A stretch of DNA of 64,000 bases, from NCBI RefSeq assembly GCF_001514115.1, contig NZ_KQ948457.1, positions 125,829-189,828 of the forward strand, read 5' to 3'. Each line of letters begins with the position of its first letter. Position 1 is the stretch's first letter. The DNA comes from Streptomyces olivochromogenes (GTDB taxonomy: Bacteria; Actinomycetota; Actinomycetes; Streptomycetales; Streptomycetaceae). The notes under the pieces were generated by a model, which did not search any database, was not told the origin of the DNA, and was given only the letters and a program-made list of their open reading frames with translations. A program made the position numbers and the translations under genes. This document shows positions 33,259 through 40,639 of the stretch, piece after piece.

Positions 33259-36200
33259 ATGGACCAACGATCCGACGCGGCGGGGCCGCCGACGACCCTG
33301 GCGCGCGGCCACGCGCAGACGCGGCCACGGCGGCCATGGTGGTCACGGCGGCCATCACCACCGCAGGCACAGCGGCCGCAGAAGGCATGCGCACCCAGCG
33401 CACACGGGCCTGCGGGACCCCGCGCGGACCGGGTGGGCCCGGTGAGCTCCCCCGGGGCGCTGCTGTCCCGGCGGCCGTTGTGCGGCGGTGGGGCGGGCCT
33501 GATTCCGCAACTCGTGCTGGCCCTGGTGTGCGCGGGCTACGCCTTCGGTTCCGCGCTCGGCTGGGGCTCCGCGAGCCTCGCGCTGTTCATGGGCGACTTC
33601 GGGCTGAGCGCCGCCGCGGGCGCCGCCGCGGTCTCCTGCTTCCTCTACGCCCGCAACGGCCGCAGCCGCTTTCGACCCGCCTGGCTGCTGTTCGCGCTCT
33701 CCTCCACCATGGCCTCGCTGGGCAACGGAGTCTGGGGGTGGTACGAGGTCGTCCTCGACCGCCAGGTCCCGAGTCCCAGCTACGCCGATCTCTTCTTCCT
33801 CTGTTTCGCTCCGCCCGCCATCGTAGGACTGCTCGTGCTAGCCAAGAGGCCCGTGACCAAGGCAGGTTGGGTCTGCCTGGCGCTCGACTCCTGGCTGATC
33901 GGCGGTTCCCTGCTCACGCTGTCCTGGAGCCTCGCGCTCGCCCAGGCGGCCAAGTTCGACGGGCCGAGCGTCGCGCACACCGCGCTCTCACTGGCGTACC
34001 CGCTGCTGGACATCGCCCTGGTCAGCATGGTGCTCGCGCTGCACTTCAGGCGCTCGTCGGTGAACCGCTCGGCGGTGAACACCGCGATCGGCGCGCTCGC
34101 CCTGACCGTGATGTGCGACGCCCTGTTCACCTCGCCCCTCCTGCACAACAACTACCACTCCGGGCAGCTCCTCGACGCGGGCTGGTTCGCCGGGTCACTG
34201 CTCCTCGCGTACGCCCCGTGGGTCGGTCCCCGGCTCGGGCAGCCGACCGCCGAGGGTCACGGCACGGAGGAGCCCCGTAGGGACGGGCACGCGCGCGTGG
34301 TGCACGAGCACATCCCGGGAGGCCGCCAGGGCGGACCGGGGATCACCCAGGGATCTCAGGGGCCTCAGGGATCTCAGGGGGCTCAGGAACCTCAGGACGG
34401 TGGCCACAACCGGTACCCGACCACCCGTCCGATCGCCGGATCACTGGCCGCACTCACGCCCTACCTGGCCGCCGCCGTGTGCACGCTGGGCATTCTCTAC
34501 AACGTCCTGAACGGCCGCAGCGTCGACCGCGTCGTGCTCATCACGGCCGGCCTCGTCGTACTCGCCCTCGTGGTGCGCCAGGGCATCATGCTGCTCGACA
34601 ACATCACCCTCACCCAGGAGCTGGCCCAGCAGGAGAACCACTTCCGCTCCCTGGTGCAGGGCTCCAGCGACGTCATCATGATCGCCGCACCGAACGGCAT
34701 CCTGCGGTACGTCAGCCCGGCCGCCGCCGGCGTCTACGGCCGCAACGCCGAGGAGCTCGTCGGCTCCGAGCTCGCCTCCCTCATCCACCCCGAGGACCTC
34801 GGCTGCGTGGTGCACGAGGTGCGCCGCTTCCTGGCCGCCAGCCATCTGGAGGAGCCCACCACCCGCATCGAGTGCCGCTTCAAGTCCGGCGACGGCGGTT
34901 GGCTCAATGTGGAGTCCACCGTCAACCGACACCACGGCGGCCTCATCTTCAACAGCCGTGACGTGACCGAGCGGGTCCGGCTCCAGGCGCAGCTCCAGCA
35001 CAACGCCGAACACGATCCGCTCACCGACCTGCCCAACCGCGCGCTGTTCACCCGGCGCGTCCAGCAGGCCCTGTCCGGCCGCCGCTCCACCGACCGCGGC
35101 GCCGCGCTGCGCGGCACGGCCGTCCTCTTCATCGACCTCGACGGCTTCAAGGCCGTGAACGACACGATCGGGCACCAGGCCGGCGACGAGCTCCTCGTCC
35201 AGGCCGCCCGCAGACTCCAGGACTCGGTGCGCCAGGGCGACACCGCCGCCCGCCTAGGCGGCGACGAGTTCGCGGCGCTCATCGTCGGCGACGGCAGCCG
35301 CGACCTGGGCGCGCGCGAACAGCAGATCCTGGAGCTCGCCGACCGGCTGCGGATCAAGCTCTCCCAGCCGTACGCCATCGGCGGCAACGATGTCCGCGTC
35401 GCCGCGTCCATCGGCGTCGGCTTCGCCGAACCGGGCCTGGGGGCGGGCGAGCTGCTGCGCAACGCCGACCTCGCGATGTACCGGGCCAAGGCGGCCGGAA
35501 AGGGCCGCGTCGAGCTGTACGCGCCCCATATGCAGCAGGACGTCGTGCGGAAGGCGGAGCTGGCCACCCGGCTGCGCTCCGCCCTCCAGGACGGCGAGTT
35601 CGCACTGCTCCACCAGCCCGTGGTCTGCCTCGGGAACGGCCGGATCGCGACGGTCACCGCCCAGGCCCGCTGGCGTTCCTCGCAAGGGGTGCTCTTCACG
35701 CCGGCGGAGTTCCTGCGCGTCGCCGAGGACAGTGACAAGACCGCCGAGCTGGGCCGATGGATGCTCGAGGAGGCGGTCGAGCAGGCCGCCGAGCGGGCCG
35801 CCGCGGGTGTCGCGGTGCCCGTCGCCGTGCGGATGAGCGCCCGGCGTCTGCTGGACCGCTCGATGCCTCTCGGCTCCGTGGAGGCCCTGCTGACCCGCCA
35901 CGGGCTCGCCTCCGGCTCCCTGATCGTCGAGCTGGCCGACACCGACCCCCGGGTCTCCCTGGAGGAGCTGGAGCGGCGACTGAACGCGCTGCGGCGGCTC
36001 GGCATCCGGATCGCCCTGGACGGATTCGGCAGTGGCTACGCGGCCATCACGACCCTCAGAAGGCTGCCCGTCGACGTACTGAAGCTCGACCGGGGCCTCG
36101 TCGAGGGTGTCGTCGAGTCCGCCCGGCTTCACAAGATCACCAGCGGGCTGCTGCGGATCGCCACCGACCTCGGGCTGCAGTCCGTGGCCGACGGTGTGGA

Positions 36201-36453
36201 CCTGCCCGAGCAGGTCGTCGCCCTGCGCGCGATGGGCTGCACGCACGGACAGGGCATGGCCTTCTCCGGGCCGCTCGACGAGTACCGGCTGCGCAGAGCG
36301 CTGTCCTGCGGCCACTACCCGGTGCCGCACGGCCCGGCCGAGCCCGCGTTCGCGGGCGGCGGCGCGGGGGTGTATACGAGTGGTGTGCCCGCAGTTTTCG
36401 GGGGCGGTACGGCCCTCCGCTCACATAATGAGACTCCCGTCCCACCCACTTGA
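33259..36453 (+). CDS. GGDEF protein with PAS and degenerate EAL domain
   Basis: About 1064 residues. A basic Pro/Ser-rich tail is followed by seven or eight membrane helices (about 85-330), a Gln/Gly repeat linker (about 365-385), two more helices (about 395-450), a PAS domain (about 455-570, FRSLVQGSSDVIMIAAPNG), GGDEF (GGDEF at 667-671) and an EAL-like domain. In the latter EAL reads T800-A-Q, NxS reads RMS, DDFGTG reads DGFGSG and AEGVE reads ADGVD, so phosphodiesterase activity is unlikely. It should synthesise c-di-GMP. I believe this corresponds to a Streptomyces cdg gene (possibly cdgE), from memory. The start is uncertain; ATG 33214 and GTG 33154 are in frame. The 197-bp gap before it holds nothing clear. 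Confidence 0.85.
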   Translation: MDQRSDAAGPPTTLARGHAQTRPRRPWWSRRPSPPQAQRPQKACAPSAHGPAGPRADRVGPVSSPGALLSRRPLCGGGAGLIPQLVLALVCAGYAFGSALGWGSASLALFMGDFGLSAAAGAAAVSCFLYARNGRSRFRPAWLLFALSSTMASLGNGVWGWYEVVLDRQVPSPSYADLFFLCFAPPAIVGLLVLAKRPVTKAGWVCLALDSWLIGGSLLTLSWSLALAQAAKFDGPSVAHTALSLAYPLLDIALVSMVLALHFRRSSVNRSAVNTAIGALALTVMCDALFTSPLLHNNYHSGQLLDAGWFAGSLLLAYAPWVGPRLGQPTAEGHGTEEPRRDGHARVVHEHIPGGRQGGPGITQGSQGPQGSQGAQEPQDGGHNRYPTTRPIAGSLAALTPYLAAAVCTLGILYNVLNGRSVDRVVLITAGLVVLALVVRQGIMLLDNITLTQELAQQENHFRSLVQGSSDVIMIAAPNGILRYVSPAAAGVYGRNAEELVGSELASLIHPEDLGCVVHEVRRFLAASHLEEPTTRIECRFKSGDGGWLNVESTVNRHHGGLIFNSRDVTERVRLQAQLQHNAEHDPLTDLPNRALFTRRVQQALSGRRSTDRGAALRGTAVLFIDLDGFKAVNDTIGHQAGDELLVQAARRLQDSVRQGDTAARLGGDEFAALIVGDGSRDLGAREQQILELADRLRIKLSQPYAIGGNDVRVAASIGVGFAEPGLGAGELLRNADLAMYRAKAAGKGRVELYAPHMQQDVVRKAELATRLRSALQDGEFALLHQPVVCLGNGRIATVTAQARWRSSQGVLFTPAEFLRVAEDSDKTAELGRWMLEEAVEQAAERAAAGVAVPVAVRMSARRLLDRSMPLGSVEALLTRHGLASGSLIVELADTDPRVSLEELERRLNALRRLGIRIALDGFGSGYAAITTLRRLPVDVLKLDRGLVEGVVESARLHKITSGLLRIATDLGLQSVADGVDLPEQVVALRAMGCTHGQGMAFSGPLDEYRLRRALSCGHYPVPHGPAEPAFAGGGAGVYTSGVPAVFGGGTALRSHNETPVPPT
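34351..34386 (+). repeat. In-frame 18-bp tandem repeat in GGDEF protein
   Basis: Two 18-nt units (34351-34368 and 34369-34386; 17 of 18 identical) encode the collagen-like GSQGPQGSQGAQ linker between membrane blocks. Partial units follow to about 34396. Confidence 0.85.
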
Positions 36454-36486
36454 CAGTCAGTGCGTGCCGGGGGGAGGGTCAATGCC

Positions 36487-36528
36487 ATGCGCACCCGAAT
36501 TCTCGTACTTGGAAAGCGCGTCGGCTGA
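36487..36528 (+). CDS. ilvBNC leader peptide MRTRILVLGKRVG
   Basis: A 13-codon frame with GGGGGGAGGG upstream. The consecutive codons ATT CTC GTA CTT encode Ile-Leu-Val-Leu, followed later by GTC Val. ATT, GTA and CTT are rare in this very GC-rich genome, which would heighten ribosome stalling when branched-chain aminoacyl-tRNA is short. It stops at 36528, 54 nt before a terminator hairpin with T6. This is the classical layout of transcription attenuation; ilvBNC attenuation by a leader peptide is established in Corynebacterium. TTGACA at 36450-36455 may be a -35, but no convincing -10 follows. Confidence 0.8.
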   Translation: MRTRILVLGKRVG

Positions 36529-36582
36529 AGCTGGTGGCCACCGGACGGACCCGGAACACCCAGCGACCGCACCCGGCGCGCT

Positions 36583-36616
36583 CCCCTCGCTTGCCTCACG
36601 GCACGAGGGGTTTTTT
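36583..36616 (+). terminator. ilvBNC attenuator (intrinsic terminator)
   Basis: CCCCTCG (36583-36589) pairs with CGAGGGG (36604-36610), and inner TGCC (36592-36595) with GGCA (36600-36603) around loop TCAC. Six T residues follow (36611-36616), unusual for this genome. CGCGCT at 36577-36582 next to the left arm is complementary to AGCGCG at 36515-36520 inside the leader frame, so a competing structure is possible. Confidence 0.85.
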
Positions 36617-36685
36617 GTTGCACAGGCACCAGTCGTACACCGCACAAAACTCGCAAAAACCCTCAGCATCGAGAAGAGAATGCCG

Positions 36686-38536
36686 ATGACCGAGCAGGCC
36701 ACCGGGGCCCATCACCCGCAGCCGCGGCCCCGTTCCGGAGGACAGCAGTCCGCCCCCGAGCACGTCACGGGAGCGCAGTCCCTCATCCGCTCGCTTGAGG
36801 AGGTCGGGGCCGAGACGGTATTCGGCATTCCCGGCGGCGCGATCCTTCCGGCGTACGACCCGCTGATGGACTCCACGCGTGTGCGGCACGTGCTCGTGCG
36901 GCACGAGCAGGGCGCGGGTCACGCGGCCACCGGTTACGCGCAGGCCACCGGCAAGGTCGGCGTCTGCATGGCGACCAGCGGCCCGGGTGCCACCAACCTG
37001 GTGACGCCGATCGCGGACGCGCACATGGACTCGGTGCCGCTCGTGGCGATCACCGGGCAGGTCGCGTCCAAGGCGATCGGCACGGACGCCTTCCAGGAGG
37101 CGGACATCGTCGGCATCACCATGCCGATCACCAAGCACAACTTCCTGGTGACCAAGGCCGAGGACATCCCGAGGACGATCGCGGAGGCCTTCCACATCGC
37201 CTCCACCGGCCGCCCGGGCCCCGTCCTCGTCGACATCGCCAAGGACGCCCTCCAGGCGCAGACCGTCTTCCAGTGGCCGCCCACCCAGGACCTGCCCGGC
37301 TACCGCCCGGTGACCAAGCCGCACGCCAAGCAGATCCGCGAGGCCGCCAAGCTGATCACTCAGGCCAAGCGGCCCGTCCTCTACGTCGGCGGCGGCGTCC
37401 TCAAGGCCAAGGCCACCGCCGAGCTGAAGGTCCTCGCAGAACTCACCGGAGCGCCCGTCACCACCACCCTGATGGCGCTCGGCGCATTCCCCGACAGCCA
37501 CCCGCTGCACGTGGGAATGCCGGGCATGCACGGTGCGGTCACCGCCGTCACCGCGCTGCAGAAGGCCGACCTGATCGTCGCCCTCGGAGCCCGCTTCGAC
37601 GACCGCGTCACCGGCAAGCTGGACAGCTTCGCCCCGTACGCCAAGATCGTCCACGCCGACATCGACCCGGCCGAGATCGGCAAGAACCGCGCCGCGGACG
37701 TGCCGATCGTCGGTGACGCCCGCGAGGTCATCGCCGACCTGGTCCAGGCCGTGCAGAAGGAGCACAGCGAGGGCCACACCGGCGACTACACCGCCTGGTG
37801 GAAGGACCTCAACCGCTGGCGCGAGACCTACCCGCTGGGCTACGAGCAGCCGGACAACGGCTCCCTGTCGCCGCAGCAGGTCATCGAGCGCATCGGACAG
37901 CTCGCCCCCGAGGGCACGATCTTCGCGGCGGGCGTCGGCCAGCACCAGATGTGGGCCGCGCACTACGTCCAGTACGAGCAGCCCGCGACCTGGCTGAACT
38001 CCGGCGGCGCCGGAACGATGGGCTACGCGGTCCCGGCCGCGATGGGAGCCAAGGCCGGTCAGCCGGGCAGGACGGTCTGGGCGATCGACGGTGACGGCTG
38101 CTTCCAGATGACCAATCAGGAGCTCACCACCTGCGCCCTGAACAACATCCCGATCAAGGTCGCCATCATCAACAACGGCGCCCTCGGGATGGTCCGCCAG
38201 TGGCAGACCCTCTTCTACAACCAGCGCTACTCCAACACCGTGCTGCACTCCGGCCCGGACGCGGACGGCAAGCAGCCGAGCGCCGGCACCCGCGTCCCCG
38301 ACTTCGTCAAGCTGTCGGAGGCCATGGGCTGCTACGCGATCCGCTGTGAGTCCCCCGAGGACCTCGACAAGGTCATCGCGGAGGCGAACTCGATCAACGA
38401 CCGCCCCGTCGTGGTCGACTTCATCGTGCACGAGGACGCCATGGTGTGGCCGATGGTCGCCGCCGGCACCTCGAACGACGAGATCATGGCCGCCCGGGAC
38501 GTCCGCCCCGACTTCGGCGACAACGAAGACGACTGA
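36686..38536 (+). CDS. ilvB: Acetolactate synthase large subunit
   Basis: A 616-residue ThDP enzyme making 2-acetolactate or 2-aceto-2-hydroxybutyrate, the first shared step of Val/Leu/Ile synthesis. The ThDP-activating Glu is in VRHEQGAGHAATGYA. The FAD/central domain is about 225-370. The ThDP-Mg motif GDGCFQMTNQEL ends in INNGALGMVRQWQ. The N-terminus has a short His/Pro/Gln-rich extension. ATG 36686 and ATG 36680 share one GAGAAG site; I prefer 36686. It heads ilvBNC and is controlled by the upstream attenuator. ilvN begins 27 nt later. Confidence 0.95.
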   Translation: MTEQATGAHHPQPRPRSGGQQSAPEHVTGAQSLIRSLEEVGAETVFGIPGGAILPAYDPLMDSTRVRHVLVRHEQGAGHAATGYAQATGKVGVCMATSGPGATNLVTPIADAHMDSVPLVAITGQVASKAIGTDAFQEADIVGITMPITKHNFLVTKAEDIPRTIAEAFHIASTGRPGPVLVDIAKDALQAQTVFQWPPTQDLPGYRPVTKPHAKQIREAAKLITQAKRPVLYVGGGVLKAKATAELKVLAELTGAPVTTTLMALGAFPDSHPLHVGMPGMHGAVTAVTALQKADLIVALGARFDDRVTGKLDSFAPYAKIVHADIDPAEIGKNRAADVPIVGDAREVIADLVQAVQKEHSEGHTGDYTAWWKDLNRWRETYPLGYEQPDNGSLSPQQVIERIGQLAPEGTIFAAGVGQHQMWAAHYVQYEQPATWLNSGGAGTMGYAVPAAMGAKAGQPGRTVWAIDGDGCFQMTNQELTTCALNNIPIKVAIINNGALGMVRQWQTLFYNQRYSNTVLHSGPDADGKQPSAGTRVPDFVKLSEAMGCYAIRCESPEDLDKVIAEANSINDRPVVVDFIVHEDAMVWPMVAAGTSNDEIMAARDVRPDFGDNEDD

Positions 38537-38563
38537 GACCGAGAGAGAGCCGAGTCCACCACC

Positions 38564-39094
38564 ATGAGCACCAAGCACACCCTCTCCGTCCTCGTCGAGA
38601 ACAAGCCGGGTGTCCTCGCCCGGATCACCGCCCTGTTCTCCCGCCGCGGCTTCAACATCGACTCGCTCGCCGTCGGTGTCACCGAGCACCCCGACATCTC
38701 GCGCATCACCATCGTGGTGAACGTGATCGAGGCGCTGCCGCTCGAACAGGTCACCAAGCAGCTCAACAAGCTCGTCAACGTGCTGAAGATCGTCGAACTG
38801 GAACCCGGCTCGGCGGTGCAGCGCGAACTCGTTCTGGTGAAGGTGCGCGCCGACAACGAGACGCGCTCCCAGATCGTCGAGATCGTCCAGCTGTTCCGCG
38901 CCAAGACCGTGGACGTCTCTCCGGAGGCCGTCACCATCGAGGCCACCGGCGGTAGCGACAAGCTGGAGGCCATGCTCAAGATGCTGGAGCCGTTCGGCAT
39001 CAAGGAGCTCGTCCAGTCCGGCACGATCGCGATCGGACGCGGGGCGCGTTCGATCACGGACCGCTCGCTGCGCGCGCTCGACCGATCAGCCTGA
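38564..39094 (+). CDS. ilvN: Acetolactate synthase small (regulatory) subunit
   Basis: A 176-residue regulatory subunit. The N-terminal ACT domain (about 4-78) begins LSVLVENKPGVLARITALF and binds valine for feedback inhibition; a second ACT-like domain follows (about 85-160). Gly, Asn and similar contact residues of the first ACT domain are in VENKPGVLARI and RRGFNIDSL. It associates with IlvB. A hairpin lies between this gene and ilvC. Confidence 0.95.
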   Translation: MSTKHTLSVLVENKPGVLARITALFSRRGFNIDSLAVGVTEHPDISRITIVVNVIEALPLEQVTKQLNKLVNVLKIVELEPGSAVQRELVLVKVRADNETRSQIVEIVQLFRAKTVDVSPEAVTIEATGGSDKLEAMLKMLEPFGIKELVQSGTIAIGRGARSITDRSLRALDRSA

Positions 39095-39104
39095 TCCTTG
39101 GTAG

Positions 39105-39130
39105 GGGCGGTCGGCGATCACCGACCGCCC
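39105..39130 (+). terminator. Hairpin between ilvN and ilvC
   Basis: GGGCGGTCGG (39105-39114) and CCGACCGCCC (39121-39130) form a perfect 10-bp stem with a 6-nt loop. No T-run follows. It may partially terminate, or protect the processed ilvBN 3' end. Confidence 0.6.
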
Positions 39131-39209
39131 GTATACCGAGACCCGAAAACTTCCCTTCCCCCGCCCGCCGTACGGTGGGACGCAACACCGCACACCAAGG
39201 AGAACCCCA

Positions 39210-40208
39210 GTGGCCGAGCTGTTCTACGACGACGACGCCGACCTGTCCATCATCCAGGGCCGCAAGGTCGCGGTCATCGGCTACGGCAGCCAGGGCCACG
39301 CCCACGCGCTGTCGCTGCGCGACTCGGGTGTCGACGTCCGCGTCGGTCTGCACGAGGGCTCCAAGTCCAAGGCCAAGGCCGAGGAGCAGGGCCTGCGCGT
39401 GGTGACGCCGTCGGAGGCCGCGGCCGAGGCCGACGTCATCATGATCCTGGTGCCGGACCCGATCCAGGCCCAGGTCTACGAGGAGTCCATCAAGGACAAC
39501 CTGAAGGACGGCGACGCGCTGTTCTTCGGCCACGGTCTGAACATCCGCTTCGGCTTCATCAAGCCCCCGGCCGGTGTCGACGTCGCCATGGTCGCCCCCA
39601 AGGGTCCGGGCCACCTGGTGCGCCGCCAGTACGAGGAGGGTCGCGGCGTTCCCTGCATCGCGGCCGTCGAGCAGGACTCCACGGGCAGCGCCTTCCCGCT
39701 CGCCCTGTCCTACGCCAAGGGCATCGGCGGCACCCGCGCGGGCGTCATCAAGACGACCTTCACGGAGGAGACCGAGACCGACCTGTTCGGTGAGCAGGCC
39801 GTTCTCTGCGGTGGCACCGCGGCGCTGGTCAAGGCGGGCTTCGAGACGCTGACCGAGGCCGGATACCAGCCGGAGATCGCGTACTTCGAGTGCCTCCACG
39901 AGCTGAAGCTCATCGTCGACCTCATGTACGAGGGCGGCCTGGAGAAGATGCGCTGGTCGGTCTCCGAGACCGCCGAGTGGGGCGACTACGTCACCGGCCC
40001 GCGGATCATCACGGACGCCACCAAGGCCGAGATGAAGAAGGTCCTCGCGGAGATCCAGGACGGCACCTTCGCCAAGAACTGGATGGAGGAGTACCACTCC
40101 GGCCTGAAGAAGTACAACGAGTACAAGACGCAGGACGAGAACAGCCTCCTGGAGACCACCGGCAAGGAGCTCCGCAAGCTCATGTCGTGGGTCAACGACG
40201 AGGCGTAA
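39210..40208 (+). CDS. ilvC: Ketol-acid reductoisomerase (class I)
   Basis: A 332-residue enzyme converting 2-acetolactate to 2,3-dihydroxyisovalerate with NADPH and Mg2+. The Rossmann motif is VIGYGSQGHAHALSLRDSG. Catalytic residues lie in FFGHGLNIRFG, the metal-binding Asp/Glu pair in ETDLFGEQ, and further Glu in IAYFECLHELKL. The GTG at 39210 has AAGGAG upstream. It is the third gene of ilvBNC, closed by an 18-bp hairpin. Confidence 0.96.
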   Translation: MAELFYDDDADLSIIQGRKVAVIGYGSQGHAHALSLRDSGVDVRVGLHEGSKSKAKAEEQGLRVVTPSEAAAEADVIMILVPDPIQAQVYEESIKDNLKDGDALFFGHGLNIRFGFIKPPAGVDVAMVAPKGPGHLVRRQYEEGRGVPCIAAVEQDSTGSAFPLALSYAKGIGGTRAGVIKTTFTEETETDLFGEQAVLCGGTAALVKAGFETLTEAGYQPEIAYFECLHELKLIVDLMYEGGLEKMRWSVSETAEWGDYVTGPRIITDATKAEMKKVLAEIQDGTFAKNWMEEYHSGLKKYNEYKTQDENSLLETTGKELRKLMSWVNDEA

Positions 40209-40215
40209 GCCGTAC

Positions 40216-40255
40216 GGCCGAAGGGGCCGGAGCATCCGCTCCGGCCCCTTCGGCC
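40216..40255 (+). terminator. 18-bp perfect hairpin terminator after ilvC
   Basis: Arms 40216-40233 and 40238-40255 (GGCCGAAGGGGCCGGAGC and its complement) with loop ATCC. Ends the ilv operon. Confidence 0.85.
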
Positions 40256-40639
40256 AACCCTGGGTAACGCCCGTGAGCGCGACGTTGTCCACCCCGTCCA
40301 GCCACGGACGGGTGATCCTTCCGCGGAGGCGCAAGACGGCCCCCGTAGCGGCACTACACTGCTGCACAACATACGCGTCAGGCCCACAGCGTCGTGCGTC
40401 TTCCACGCGGCTCGAGCGACCCCGAAGAAATGTAGGCACGCCCCCACGCCGCCCGGCACGCACTCTCGCCGCACCGGCCAAAGGCCCAAGTAGCTCCGCT
40501 GCGAGGACCTTCGTCCGGCACGCCGACAGCACGCACCGAACGACGCGGGAACGCACCTACACTTCCCCGGGGCCGCTACAACCCTCCACCGCATGCGGCC
40601 GTCGGGACGGCCGTCCGCATTGGACCTGTGAGGACTCAC
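40256..40639 (+). other. 384-bp serA leader/promoter region
   Basis: No convincing gene is present; a 132-codon frame across it has poor codon bias. TACACT at 40355-40360 could be a -10. Just before serA, ATGCGG (40593-40598) pairs with CCGCAT (40615-40620), with an inner CCGT/ACGG stem, 19 nt before the GTG. The length suggests a long regulated 5' untranslated region. Confidence 0.5.
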
